From Candidatus Rokuibacteriota bacterium (GTDB lineage: Bacteria; Methylomirabilota; Methylomirabilia; Rokubacteriales; CSP1-6): a stretch of DNA of 51,229 nucleotides. Below are positions 16,125 through 24,841 of the stretch, piece after piece. The notes under the pieces were generated by a model. That model saw nothing but the letters and a program-made list of their open reading frames with translations, was not told the origin of the DNA and searched no databases. The translations under genes and the position numbers were made by a program. The stretch covers positions 1 through 51,229 of the forward strand of contig JAUSJX010000004.1 of the NCBI GenBank assembly GCA_030647435.1, read 5' to 3'. Each line of letters starts with the position of its first letter. The stretch's first letter is position 1.

Positions 16125-17326
16125 CGAGCCCCGGGGAGTTGGCGGCGCTCTGGCCGCTCGATCGCGGCGTCGCGTTCCTGAATCACGGCTCGTACGGCGC
16201 GTGCCCGACCGAGGTCCTCCGACACCAGGCGGCGCTCCGCGCTGAGATGGAGGCGGAACCGGTCCGCTTCCTGGGACGCGAGCTGGACGGCCGCCTCGAC
16301 GCCGCGCGCGAGGCGCTCGCCGCCTTCGTGGGCGCCGATCCCGACGATTTCGCCTTCATCACCAATGCAACGTCCGGCGTCAACGCCGTGCTCCGGTCGC
16401 TTACGCTCTCGGCAGGCGACGAGCTGCTCACGACGGACCACGCCTATGCCGCCTGCCGGAACACGCTGGACTACGTCGCCGGTCGGAGCGGCGCGCGGGT
16501 CAACGTCGCCGTCGTCCCGTTCCCCGTCAGCTCGAAGGAGGCCGTCGTGGACGCGGTCCTGGCGAAGGTGACGCCGCGGACCCGCCTGGCGCTCCTCGAC
16601 CACATCACGAGCCCCACCGGGCTCATCCTGCCCATCGAGCGGCTCGTCGCCGAGCTTGCGCGCCGCGGCGTCGAGACGCTGGTGGACGGCGCGCATGCGC
16701 CCGGCATGGTGCCGCTCGACCTCCGCACGCTGGGGGCGACGTACTACAGCGCCAACTGTCACAAGTGGCTCTGCGCGCCGAAGGGCTCGGCGTTCCTCTG
16801 GGTGCGGCGCGACCGCCAGGCCGACATCCGCCCGCTGACGATCAGCCACGGCGCGACGGCCGTGCGGCCGGGCCGCTCGCGCTTCCGGCTCGAGTTCGAC
16901 TGGACGGGTACCCAGGACCCGACGGCGTGGCTGACGGTGCCGAAGGCGATCGAATACCTTGGCGGCCTGATCCCGGGCGGGTGGCCGGCCGTGATGGCGC
17001 GCAACCGCGCGCTTACGCTCGAGGCGCGCCGGCTTCTCTGCGCCGCCGCCGGCACGCCACCACCGTGTCCCGACCAGATGCTCGGCTCGCTCGCCAGCGT
17101 TATCCTGCCCGACAGCACGACCACCGAGACCGGATGGCGGGTGCGTGATCCGATCCAGGGGCGGCTCTTCGACGGCTGGGGCATCGAGGTGCCGATCATG
17201 CGCTGGCCCGCCGCGCCCCGGCGGCTTCTCAGGATCTCCGCTCAGCTCTACAACACGCCCGACCAGTACGCCCGGCTGGCTGACGCCCTCGGCAAGGAGC
17301 TGGCCGCCGAGCGCGCGTCGATCTAG
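16121..17326 (+). CDS. Class V aminotransferase / isopenicillin-N-epimerase-like protein
   Basis: This 401-residue PLP enzyme of fold type I resembles CefD-like epimerases. It begins with FLNHGSYGACP, typical for the group. The PLP aspartate is Asp189 in LVDGAHAPG and the Schiff-base lysine is Lys215 in SANCHKWLCAPKG. It may rearrange or cleave an amino acid or amine, but the substrate is unknown. Translation starts at GTG 16121 and overlaps the LLM stop as GTGA, which indicates coupling. It is the last gene of the operon and converges with the SDR gene 50 nt away. Confidence 0.88.
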   Translation: MTSPGELAALWPLDRGVAFLNHGSYGACPTEVLRHQAALRAEMEAEPVRFLGRELDGRLDAAREALAAFVGADPDDFAFITNATSGVNAVLRSLTLSAGDELLTTDHAYAACRNTLDYVAGRSGARVNVAVVPFPVSSKEAVVDAVLAKVTPRTRLALLDHITSPTGLILPIERLVAELARRGVETLVDGAHAPGMVPLDLRTLGATYYSANCHKWLCAPKGSAFLWVRRDRQADIRPLTISHGATAVRPGRSRFRLEFDWTGTQDPTAWLTVPKAIEYLGGLIPGGWPAVMARNRALTLEARRLLCAAAGTPPPCPDQMLGSLASVILPDSTTTETGWRVRDPIQGRLFDGWGIEVPIMRWPAAPRRLLRISAQLYNTPDQYARLADALGKELAAERASI

Positions 17327-17376
17327 CGGACGACGACCGGCTTCCTCGAGGGCGGCGCCGGCGCGTCGCCCGGCGC

Positions 17377-18153
17377 TTAGTGCATCACGAGGCCGCCGTC
17401 GACGCTGAGGGCCTGGCCGGTCATGTAGCCCGACCGCGGCCCCGCGAGGAAGGCGACCACGTGGGCCACGTCTTCCGGCTTCTCCATGCGTCCGAGAGGC
17501 ACCTGGGCCGCGCGGTGGCGGGTGAACTCTTCCGCCGTCATGCCCAGGAGCGCGCCCTGCTCCTTCGACACTTGCGACCACATGTCGGTCTCGACGTAGC
17601 CGGGGCAGACGCAGTTCACGCGGATGCCGTCGGCGGCGTGAGCGAGGGCGAGGCTCTTGGTCATGCTGACGACGGCGGCCTTGCTGGCATTGTAGGGAAG
17701 GTTGGTCTTGCTGCCGATCTTGCCCGCCATGGACGCCAGGCTGACGATGCTGCCGCTCTTCTGCGCGATCATCGCCGGCAGCACCGCCTGGCTGGCGAAG
17801 AACACCGCCTTGGCGTTGATGGTCATGATCGCGTCCCAGTGGTCCTCGGTGACGTCGAGGGTCGCGGCGGCGCGATAGATGCCGGCGTTGTTGACGAGGA
17901 TGTCGATGCGCCCGAATTCGGCCTTGGCGCGGTCCACCATGGCGCGCAGGTCGGCGCGCGAGGTTACGTCGGTCGGCGCCACGACGGCACGCCGCCCGAG
18001 CGCGCCTACCTCCTCAGCGGTGCGCTTGGCCCCGGCCTGGTCCAGCTCGGCGATGACGACGTCGGCGCCCTGACGCGCCAGCTCAAGAGCGGTGGCGCGG
18101 CCGATGCCGCGGCCCGCGCCGGTGACGATGGCGACCTGTCCCTTGAGTTCCAT
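17377..18153 (-). CDS. SDR family oxidoreductase
   Basis: This 258-residue classical short-chain dehydrogenase has the cofactor motif TGAGRGIG at residues 11-18, NNAG at 88-91 and the active site Tyr154/Lys158 in YNASK. The C-terminal GQALSVDGG is typical of FabG-like enzymes. The acidic residue after strand 2 (AELD near 35-38) suggests NAD rather than NADP. It follows two acyl-CoA dehydrogenase genes by 8 nt, so it may oxidise a 3-hydroxyacyl-CoA made downstream of them in a beta-oxidation-like route. Confidence 0.92.
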   Translation of the reverse strand: MELKGQVAIVTGAGRGIGRATALELARQGADVVIAELDQAGAKRTAEEVGALGRRAVVAPTDVTSRADLRAMVDRAKAEFGRIDILVNNAGIYRAAATLDVTEDHWDAIMTINAKAVFFASQAVLPAMIAQKSGSIVSLASMAGKIGSKTNLPYNASKAAVVSMTKSLALAHAADGIRVNCVCPGYVETDMWSQVSKEQGALLGMTAEEFTRHRAAQVPLGRMEKPEDVAHVVAFLAGPRSGYMTGQALSVDGGLVMH

Positions 18154-18161
18154 GGCGGACG

Positions 18162-19403
18162 CTAGCGGGCGCCGGTCGGGAGCTGGTCGAAGGGCAGGTC
18201 GCGGTCCACGCGCACGTCCTGCGGCAGACCGAGCACGCGCTCGGCGATGATGTTGCGAAGGATCTCGTCGGTGCCCGCGGCGATGCGCCCGCCCGGCGAG
18301 GTGAGGAGCGACTCCTGGAAGGCGGCCCGCAGCGGCGCCGTGTCCTTGTCCATAATCACGCCGCCCATGTCGAGCAGATCCATGGCGAAGGAGGCGATCT
18401 CCTGCGCCTTGGGCGCGTTGACGAGCTTGCCGATGGAGTTCTCCGGGCCCGGCGTCTCGCCGCGCGAGAGCGCGGTCATGGTGCGGAAGCGCGTGAGGCG
18501 GACGCCCTGGGTCTTCACGTAGAGATCGGCCAGCCGCTCGCGGACGGCCGCGTTGGCGATGGCGGGGCCGTCTTCGAGCGAGACCGAGCGGGCCAGGCCG
18601 AAGATCTCCTCGAAGTCAGGACCGCGGAGATCGCCCGAGGCGAGGCGCTCGTTCATGAGCGTGGTGATGGCCACGCCCCAGCCGGCGCCCACGGCCCCGA
18701 GCCGCTGGCTGTCCGGGATGCGCACGTCGGTGAAGTAGACCTCGTTGAAGTGGGACGCGCCCGAGATCTGCTTGATGCGCCGGGTCTCGATGCCCGGCGA
18801 CTTCATGGACAGGAAGAAGAACGTGAGGCCCTTGTGCTTGACCGTCTTGGGATCGCTGCGCGCCACCAGGATGCCCCAGTCCGCCCAGTGCGCGCCCGAT
18901 GTCCAGATCTTCTGCCCGTTGATCACCCACTCGTCGCCGTCGCGCTGGGCGCGCGTGCGCAGGCCGGCCAGATCGGAGCCGGCGCCCGGCTCGGAGAAGA
19001 GCTGGCACCACACCTCGTCGCCGCACAGGGCGGCCGGCGCGTAGCGCCGCTTCTGCGCGTCGGTGCCGTAGGTGAACAGCGTGGGCATGCACATGCCGAG
19101 CCCGATCTCGAAGTAGCCGCGCGGCACGAGATAGCGCGACTCCTCCTGCGAGTAGATCACCTGGTAGATCGGAGACAGGGCGCGCCCGCCCGACTCGACC
19201 GGCCAGTGGAGCGCGGCGAAGCCGGCCTCGGCTTTCTTGTGCTGGAATGCTTTGGCGCGCTCGAAGCCGTCATAGCCGTCGCGGCCCGAGTAGCGGCTCT
19301 GCCAGGTCTCGAAGGCGCCGCTTTTGGTCTCTGCGTTCGCCCCGAGCCACTGGCGGGCCTCGGCTCGAAAAGCGGCTTCTTCTCGCGTGTCGTCGAAATC
19401 CAC
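18162..19403 (-). CDS. Acyl-CoA dehydrogenase (larger subunit of a tandem pair)
   Basis: This 413-residue FAD enzyme of the acyl-CoA dehydrogenase family desaturates an acyl-CoA at the alpha-beta bond. The signature WCQLFSEPGAGSDLAG near residue 130 and KIWTSGAHWADW near 165 are diagnostic. GRIAAGTDEILRNIIAERVL near the end is the C-terminal FAD-contacting helix. It starts at a GTG at 19403, with an AGGAGAT site overlapping the upstream gene's stop. It forms a pair with the 371-residue homologue encoded 9 nt upstream, an arrangement seen in heteromeric ACADs of sterol side-chain and related pathways. Confidence 0.93.
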   Translation of the reverse strand: MDFDDTREEAAFRAEARQWLGANAETKSGAFETWQSRYSGRDGYDGFERAKAFQHKKAEAGFAALHWPVESGGRALSPIYQVIYSQEESRYLVPRGYFEIGLGMCMPTLFTYGTDAQKRRYAPAALCGDEVWCQLFSEPGAGSDLAGLRTRAQRDGDEWVINGQKIWTSGAHWADWGILVARSDPKTVKHKGLTFFFLSMKSPGIETRRIKQISGASHFNEVYFTDVRIPDSQRLGAVGAGWGVAITTLMNERLASGDLRGPDFEEIFGLARSVSLEDGPAIANAAVRERLADLYVKTQGVRLTRFRTMTALSRGETPGPENSIGKLVNAPKAQEIASFAMDLLDMGGVIMDKDTAPLRAAFQESLLTSPGGRIAAGTDEILRNIIAERVLGLPQDVRVDRDLPFDQLPTGAR

Positions 19404-19412
19404 GGTGATCTC

Positions 19413-20528
19413 CTAGGCGGCGCCGGCTTGAAGCCGCGTCACCAGCAAATCTTTCCAGCGGCGGGCGCTGCCCAGCATGAGGGCGGTGAGCTTGGCGCGC
19501 CGGTAGTGCAGGTGGCAGTCGAACTCCCAGGTGAAGCCCATGCCGCCATGCACCTGAATGTTCTCTTTGGCGTTTTGGTAGTAGGCCTCGCTGGCCGCCA
19601 CGCGTGCGGTTGCGGCGGCCACCGGAAGCTCGGGCGCATCCTTCGAGAGCGCCCAGGCGCCGTAGTAGGCGTTCGACCGCGCCAGCTCGACGGCCACGTA
19701 CATGTCGGCCAGCTTGTGCTTGATGGCCTGGAAGGAGGCGATCTGCCGCCCGAACGCGAAGCGGCCGAGCGCGCATTCCCGTGCCATGTCAAGCGCCGCC
19801 TGCGCGCCGCCGAGCTGTTCGAAGGCCACGAGCACGGCCGCGCGGTCGAGCAGCCGCTCCACGAGCGGCCAACCAGCGGAGGGAGCGCCGAGTGGCTCAG
19901 CCGCGGCGCTGTCGAAGACCAGCCGGGCGTGGGAGCGCGTGGGGTCCACGGTGGTGACATGAGTGCGAGCGACGCCTAGTCCTTTGAGATCCACAAGGAA
20001 GAGACCGGCGGGTCCGCCGGCTGTTTCAGAGGCCACCACCACGGCGAAGTCCGCCACGTCGCCGTCCATTACGGGGATCTTCGTGCCGCTCACGCGCCCG
20101 CCGTCGGCGCGCGTCGTGATATTGCCAGGCGTCGCCACCTGCGGGCCCTCGGCCAGCGCGAAACAACCGATCGCTTCTCCCTGGGCGATGCGCGGCAGCC
20201 AGCGCTTCTTCTGGGCTGGGCTGCCCGCGAGCAGCAGGGCCTCGGCGGCGAGGTAGATCGTCGAGGAGAAGGGCGTCGGCGCGAGGCTCCGGCCCAGCTC
20301 TTCGGCGAGGACGCACAGCTCGAGGTAACCGAAGCCGGCGCCGCCGTGGGTCTCCGGGATGGCGGTGCCCATCCAGCCCATCTCAGCCATCCCCCGCCAC
20401 AACTCGGCGTCATACGGCGCGGCGCCCTCGAGGATGCGCCGGACGCGGGCGGAGGAGGCGTGCTCGGCAAGGAACTTCCGCGCCTGGTCGCGCAACGATC
20501 TCTGATCCGGCGAGAAATCGAAGTTCAC
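19413..20528 (-). CDS. Acyl-CoA dehydrogenase (shorter subunit of a tandem pair)
   Basis: This 371-residue acyl-CoA dehydrogenase family protein has an N-terminal helical domain (FSPDQRSLRDQARKFL) and MGWMGTAIPETHGGAGFGY. The C-terminal segment QVHGGMGFTWEFDCHLHYRR carries the Glu often used as catalytic base in FadE-type partners. The FAD-site signature of its neighbour (FSEPGAGSD) is replaced by FALAEGPQ and is much weaker. This fits an alpha/beta division of labour in which each subunit supplies part of the FAD or substrate site. It starts at a GTG at 20528 and is the first gene of the three-gene operon. Confidence 0.9.
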   Translation of the reverse strand: MNFDFSPDQRSLRDQARKFLAEHASSARVRRILEGAAPYDAELWRGMAEMGWMGTAIPETHGGAGFGYLELCVLAEELGRSLAPTPFSSTIYLAAEALLLAGSPAQKKRWLPRIAQGEAIGCFALAEGPQVATPGNITTRADGGRVSGTKIPVMDGDVADFAVVVASETAGGPAGLFLVDLKGLGVARTHVTTVDPTRSHARLVFDSAAAEPLGAPSAGWPLVERLLDRAAVLVAFEQLGGAQAALDMARECALGRFAFGRQIASFQAIKHKLADMYVAVELARSNAYYGAWALSKDAPELPVAAATARVAASEAYYQNAKENIQVHGGMGFTWEFDCHLHYRRAKLTALMLGSARRWKDLLVTRLQAGAA

Positions 20529-20695
20529 GGCGCGAGGATCATACGGTATCCGCGGGCTCGACGCCAGCCGGACCCGGGGGCGCCGCGGCGCCGGCGCGCT
20601 CCGTTCACCACGCCCGGCGGCGCCGCCCGGCTATACTGGCATGATCGAGCGAGCGCAGGGCTCGCCGCGCAACAGGGGACCCCAGGAGAATCTCG

Positions 20696-21634
20696 ATGAC
20701 GACGCTCACGCCCGCGTTCAAGCAGATCGCGTCAGGACTACGCTTTCCCGAGGGTCCCGTGGCGATGCCGGACGGCTCCGTCATCCTGGTCGAGATCGAG
20801 CGCCAGACGCTCTCACGCGTCACGCCCGACGGGAAGACCCACGTGATCGCCCAGCTCGGCGGCGGCCCGAACGGCGCGGCGATGGGTCCGGGCGGCAAGA
20901 TCTACGTGACCAATAACGGCGGGCTCAAGTTCGTCGAGCGGCCGGGCAAGCTGTTTCCGGTTCTCCAGGCCGATGACTACACCGGGGGCAGCATCCAGAT
21001 CGTGGATCCCGAGACCGGCAAGTTCGACACGCTCTACGATCGCTGCGACGGCCAGAAGCTCAAGGGGCCGAACGACCTTGTGTTCGACGGCGCCGGCGGG
21101 TTCTGGTTCACCGACCTCGGCAAGACGCGCGAGCGCGACAGCGACCGCGGTGTCGTCTACTACGCCAAGGCCGACGGGTCCTTGATCCGCGAGGCGATCT
21201 TCCCGCTCGAGCGTCCGAACGGGATCGGGCTTTCGCCGGACGAGAAGACGCTCTACGTCGTCGAGACGCCGACGGCGCGCTGCTGGTCCTTCCGGCTCTC
21301 GGCCCCGGGCGAGATCGAGTCCGCGAACGGACCGTACCGGGGCGAGAAGGGCAAGGTCGTCTTCGGGCTCGGCGGCTATCAGATGTTCGATTCGCTGGCG
21401 GTGGACGGCGAGGGCCATGTCTGCGTGGCAACCTTGATCACGGGCGCCGTCAGCGACATCTGGCCGGATGGCAGCCGCGTCGACCAGTACATGCTGCCCG
21501 ACATGATGGTCACGAACGTCTGCTTCGGCGGCCGTGACCTGCGAACCGCGTACGCGACGCTGTCGATGGGCGGCACCCTCGTGTCGTTCGAGTGGCCGCG
21601 CCCCGGGCTGCCGCTGCGCCACCTCAACCGCTAG
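20696..21634 (+). CDS. SMP-30/gluconolactonase/LRE family protein
   Basis: This 312-residue six-bladed beta-propeller lactonase-like protein contains FPEGPVAMPDGSVILVEIER near residue 17, where the Glu and Asn after it provide the metal site in the family. It also has NDLVFDGAGGFWFTDLGKTR near 125 and PNGIGLSPDEKTLYVVET near 180. Typical members hydrolyse sugar or other lactones with a divalent metal. There is no signal peptide, so it is cytoplasmic. The start at 20696 follows AGGAGAAT. It is divergent from the acyl-CoA dehydrogenase operon. Confidence 0.88.
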   Translation: MTTLTPAFKQIASGLRFPEGPVAMPDGSVILVEIERQTLSRVTPDGKTHVIAQLGGGPNGAAMGPGGKIYVTNNGGLKFVERPGKLFPVLQADDYTGGSIQIVDPETGKFDTLYDRCDGQKLKGPNDLVFDGAGGFWFTDLGKTRERDSDRGVVYYAKADGSLIREAIFPLERPNGIGLSPDEKTLYVVETPTARCWSFRLSAPGEIESANGPYRGEKGKVVFGLGGYQMFDSLAVDGEGHVCVATLITGAVSDIWPDGSRVDQYMLPDMMVTNVCFGGRDLRTAYATLSMGGTLVSFEWPRPGLPLRHLNR

Positions 21635-21644
21635 CCGGGTAGCC

Positions 21645-21740
21645 GGGGTCAGGTCTTGAATTGCTACATTGCGGAGCGAGATCTCTCGCGATTGGCCGAG
21701 GACAGGCGGCGTGAAATGTCGTAATGCAAGACCTGACCCC
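21645..21740. repeat. REP-like palindromic element
   Basis: The outer inverted repeat reads GGGGTCAGGTCTTG at 21645-21658 and its complement CAAGACCTGACCCC at 21727-21740, a perfect 14-bp match. Partial similarity continues inward (AATTGCTAC versus CATTAC). A second hairpin, GCGAGATCTCTCGC, lies near 21675-21690. An approximately 96-bp palindrome between two genes is the shape of REP/BIME units mobilised by RAYT-type transposases, although no transposase gene is in the window. Confidence 0.65.
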
Positions 21741-21758
21741 GATCATTATCGACGTCCC

Positions 21759-23015
21759 TTGACCCTGGCCGCGTTCCGCGTCCGCAGCTTCCGCTTCCAG
21801 TGGCCCGCCGACCTGCTCACGTCGCTGGCGTTCGAGATGGAGACGGTCATCCTGGGCTGGTACGTCCTGGTGCAGACCGGCTCGGTGCTCCTGCTCACCG
21901 CGTTCGGCTCGCTGCTGTTCCTGGGCACTCTCCTCGCGCCGATGTACGGGGTGCTGGGCGACCGGCTCGGCGGCCGGGCGATGCTGACCGCGATGCGCGC
22001 GGTCTACGCTGTCCTGGCCGCGCTCCTCACGATCCTGAGCCTGACGGGGAGCCTGACACCCGTGTGGGTGTTCGCTATCGCAACGCTCGTCGGCCTCGTC
22101 CGCCCAAACGATCTCGTGCTCCGGAACTCGCTCATCGGCGAAACGATTCCGTCGCAGCACCTGATGGGCGCCGTGGGCCTGTCCCGCGCCACCATGGATT
22201 CCGCCCGCGTGGCCGGCGCGCTCGCCGGCGCGGGCCTCTCCACCGTCCTCGGCATCGGGCCCGCCTACCTCCTCATTACGACACTCTATCTCACGAGCGG
22301 CGCGCTGACGTTCGGCGTGGCGCGAAGACATCCGGTGCCTGATCCGGGTGAAGCGCCGCGCGCGGTCTCTCCGGGCGTCACGACCGTCGCGATGTCCAGC
22401 CCCTCGAGCGGCCGTGATCTCAAGGACGGCCTCCTCCACGTTCTGCGGACGCCTGCGCTGCTCGCCCCGATGTGGCTGGCGTTTCTGATCAACCTCACCG
22501 CCTACCCCGTTTCAAACGGCCTCCTGCCCTATGTCGCCAAGAACATCTACCTCGTTGACGCCAGGGGCCTGGGGTGGCTCGTTGCCGGTTTCGCGTTCGG
22601 CGGTCTCCTGGGTTCGATCGCCACGGTCGCGACCGGCGGGCCGCGCCGCCCTGAGCGCTCCATGCTCGTCTGCACGGCGATCTGGTACGCCGTATTGCTC
22701 GGCTTCGGCCACGCCGGGAGCCTGGGCGCGGGGCTCATCGCGCTCGTGCTCGCCGGCTTCGTCCAGAACGTGGCGATGATCTCGATGACCGCCAGCTTGC
22801 TCGCCGCTGCGGGCAACCGGTTCCGGGCGCGGGTCATGGGCGTGCGGACGCTCGCGGTCTACGGCCTGCCGCTGGGATTGATGGCCGCGGGCGCCCTGAT
22901 CGATCTCATCGGCTTTCCGCTGACAATCAGTGCCTTATCCGTTGTCGGCCTGGTGTTCACCCTCCTCATCGCTATCAGGTGGCGACAAAGCTTGTGGCGA
23001 TTGACTTCGCTCTGA
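21759..23015 (+). CDS. MFS transporter (EntS/enterobactin-exporter-like)
   Basis: This roughly 418-residue major facilitator has 12 predicted membrane segments. The N-terminus LAAFRVRSFRFQWPADLL resembles the MFS_3/EntS group, and LGDRLGGRAM is motif A. No clear ATG is available after the palindromic repeat. The in-frame TTG at 21759 keeps the expected N-terminus, whereas an ATG at 21669 lies inside the repeat and would add 30 unlikely residues. The native start may therefore have been changed by insertion of the repeat. The substrate is unknown. Confidence 0.8.
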   Translation: MTLAAFRVRSFRFQWPADLLTSLAFEMETVILGWYVLVQTGSVLLLTAFGSLLFLGTLLAPMYGVLGDRLGGRAMLTAMRAVYAVLAALLTILSLTGSLTPVWVFAIATLVGLVRPNDLVLRNSLIGETIPSQHLMGAVGLSRATMDSARVAGALAGAGLSTVLGIGPAYLLITTLYLTSGALTFGVARRHPVPDPGEAPRAVSPGVTTVAMSSPSSGRDLKDGLLHVLRTPALLAPMWLAFLINLTAYPVSNGLLPYVAKNIYLVDARGLGWLVAGFAFGGLLGSIATVATGGPRRPERSMLVCTAIWYAVLLGFGHAGSLGAGLIALVLAGFVQNVAMISMTASLLAAAGNRFRARVMGVRTLAVYGLPLGLMAAGALIDLIGFPLTISALSVVGLVFTLLIAIRWRQSLWRLTSL

Positions 23016-23069
23016 CGCCGCGGTAGAAGAGCGGTCGAAACGAAGCCTCAGCCAGTCAGGAGCGTCACC

Positions 23070-23969
23070 ATGAAATTCGGCATCTGGATTCCCAACTGCA
23101 GGCACCTGGCCACGCCGGACATCATCCGGGGCGCGGCCGTCAGGGCCGAGCAGCTCGGCTACGACTCCGTCTGGGTCAGCGATCACGTCGTCGTGCCGAA
23201 CGCGAACGTCGTCAACTTCGGCGAGACGATCTTCGACCCGCTCGTGACGCTTGCGGTGATCGCGGGGGTGACCAGCCGGGTGCGGCTCGGCACCACGGTG
23301 CTCATCGTCCCGTACCGCAACGCGGTCGTCACGGCCAAGATGATCTCCTCGCTCGACGCGCTGAGCGGCGGGCGGGTCGTGTTCGGAGTCGGCGCGGGCT
23401 GGGTGGCCGCCGAGAGCGCCATCCTGGGTGTACCCTTCGCGGAGCGCGGCGTCATGACCGACGAGTACCTCGAGGCCATGCAGGAGCTCTGGACGAAGCA
23501 GGCTCCGTCATTTGCCGGAAAGTACACGCAGTTCAGCGGGCTCACGTTCGAGCCCAAGCCCCTGCAGAAGCCGCACCCGCCGATCTGGGTCGGGGGGCAC
23601 AGCCGGGCCGCGCTGCGCCGCACCGCCCAGTTCGGCGCCGCCTGGCATCCGATCAATCGTTCGCCGGAGGAGCTGCGGGCCGGCCGGGCCGAGCTGGCGC
23701 GACTCTGCCAGGCGCGGGGCCGCACCCTGCCTCCCGCGCTCACGCTTCGCAACGACGTCCGCATCGTTGGCCCCGGTCAGGCTGTGCCGGTTTCCACCCA
23801 TGGCGGCCGCGTGCTCGCGGGCGAGCCGGCACGCCTGGTCGATCAGATCGCGGAGCTGGTCGACTGCGGAGTTGAGCACCTGGTCCTCGAGTTCCTCGCC
23901 GCTGACGGCCCCGAGCTGGACGAGCAGATGGCCGTCTTCGCCGAGCGCGTGCGGCCCAAGCTCGCCTGA
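23070..23969 (+). CDS. LLM-class F420-dependent oxidoreductase
   Basis: This 299-residue TIM-barrel protein of the luciferase-like family resembles the TIGR03619-type F420 group. Features are MKFGIWIPNC at the start and YDSVWVSDHVVVP near 31-43. SRVRLGTTVLIVPYRN lies near 69-84 and LSGGRVVFGVGAGW near 96-109. KPHPPIWVGGHSRAALRR follows near 167. The presence of LLM and PPOX proteins together suggests that the host makes F420, but no F420 biosynthesis gene is in the window. The start follows CAGGAGCG, 10 nt before the ATG. Confidence 0.88.
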   Translation: MKFGIWIPNCRHLATPDIIRGAAVRAEQLGYDSVWVSDHVVVPNANVVNFGETIFDPLVTLAVIAGVTSRVRLGTTVLIVPYRNAVVTAKMISSLDALSGGRVVFGVGAGWVAAESAILGVPFAERGVMTDEYLEAMQELWTKQAPSFAGKYTQFSGLTFEPKPLQKPHPPIWVGGHSRAALRRTAQFGAAWHPINRSPEELRAGRAELARLCQARGRTLPPALTLRNDVRIVGPGQAVPVSTHGGRVLAGEPARLVDQIAELVDCGVEHLVLEFLAADGPELDEQMAVFAERVRPKLA

Positions 23970-23984
23970 TCGCGTAAATCCGCG

Positions 23985-24803
23985 TCAGTAGTACACCGCC
24001 CGCCCGGCGCCCCCGGTGGCCACGACGAGCTCGCCCGTGACGGCCCAGGCCTTGTCCGAAGCCAGGAATGCCGTGAGGTAGGCGATCTCGGCTGCGTCCA
24101 CCATGCGGCCGATGGCGTTGCCGCGCGGGGAATCGTCGGCGAAGTCGCGTTTCTCGACGTCCTCGGGAGCGATGCCCAGCTCGGCGGCCCGGGCGGCCAG
24201 CAGGCGCGGGGTGCGCTCCGTGCGCGTCACGCCTGGGTGAATGCAGTTGACCGTGATCCCGTAGCGACCCAGCTGGACGGCCAGGGTCTTGGTGAAGTGG
24301 ACGAGGGAGGTGTTGCGCGCGCCGCCGCTCAGGTTCCCGGCGTTGCGCGCGTTGGTCCCGCTGATATTAATGATGCGGCCCCACCCCTGCTCCTTCATGT
24401 AGGGGATGGCGGCGCGGGCACAGCGCAGCGCCCCCACGTACTTCACGTTGAAGTCGTGCAGCAGATCCTCGTCAATTACGGATTCGATGGGGCCGGTCGC
24501 GGTGGCCGAGCCGCCCGGCGGAGAGCCGCTGTTCACCAGGATGTGCAGCCCGCCCAGCTGTGCGGCCGCCTGGGCGACCATCGCGTCCACCTGCGCCTTG
24601 CTGGTGACATCGGCCACCAGCGGGATGATGCGGCGTCCCGTGTCGGCGGCCAGCTCCCGCGCCGTCGCGTCGAGCCGCTCTTTCGTCCGCGCCACGATCG
24701 CGACATCCGCCCCTTCGCGGGCCAGCTCTCGCGCGATGGCCTTGCCGATGCCCAGGCTGCCCCCGGTCACGATCGCGTGCTTGTCTCGAAGCCCCAGATC
24801 CAT
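23985..24803 (-). CDS. SDR-fold protein lacking the catalytic Tyr/Lys
   Basis: This 272-residue short-chain-dehydrogenase-fold protein has TGGSLGIG at residues 13-20 for cofactor binding. The NNAG motif is replaced by NSGS at 91-94. The position of YxxxK reads GGARN (160-164), so both the catalytic Tyr and Lys appear absent; the neighbouring LVHFTKTLA aligns with ALVNLTK of normal members. It may be a divergent SDR subgroup with another catalytic arrangement, or may bind without catalysis. It is the third gene of an operon with a hydratase and an amidohydrolase, 38 nt downstream of the former. Confidence 0.85.
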   Translation of the reverse strand: MDLGLRDKHAIVTGGSLGIGKAIARELAREGADVAIVARTKERLDATARELAADTGRRIIPLVADVTSKAQVDAMVAQAAAQLGGLHILVNSGSPPGGSATATGPIESVIDEDLLHDFNVKYVGALRCARAAIPYMKEQGWGRIINISGTNARNAGNLSGGARNTSLVHFTKTLAVQLGRYGITVNCIHPGVTRTERTPRLLAARAAELGIAPEDVEKRDFADDSPRGNAIGRMVDAAEIAYLTAFLASDKAWAVTGELVVATGGAGRAVYY

Positions 24804-24841
24804 GCGGTGACCTCCCGTCCTGCCCCTGTGAAGTCTCGGCG

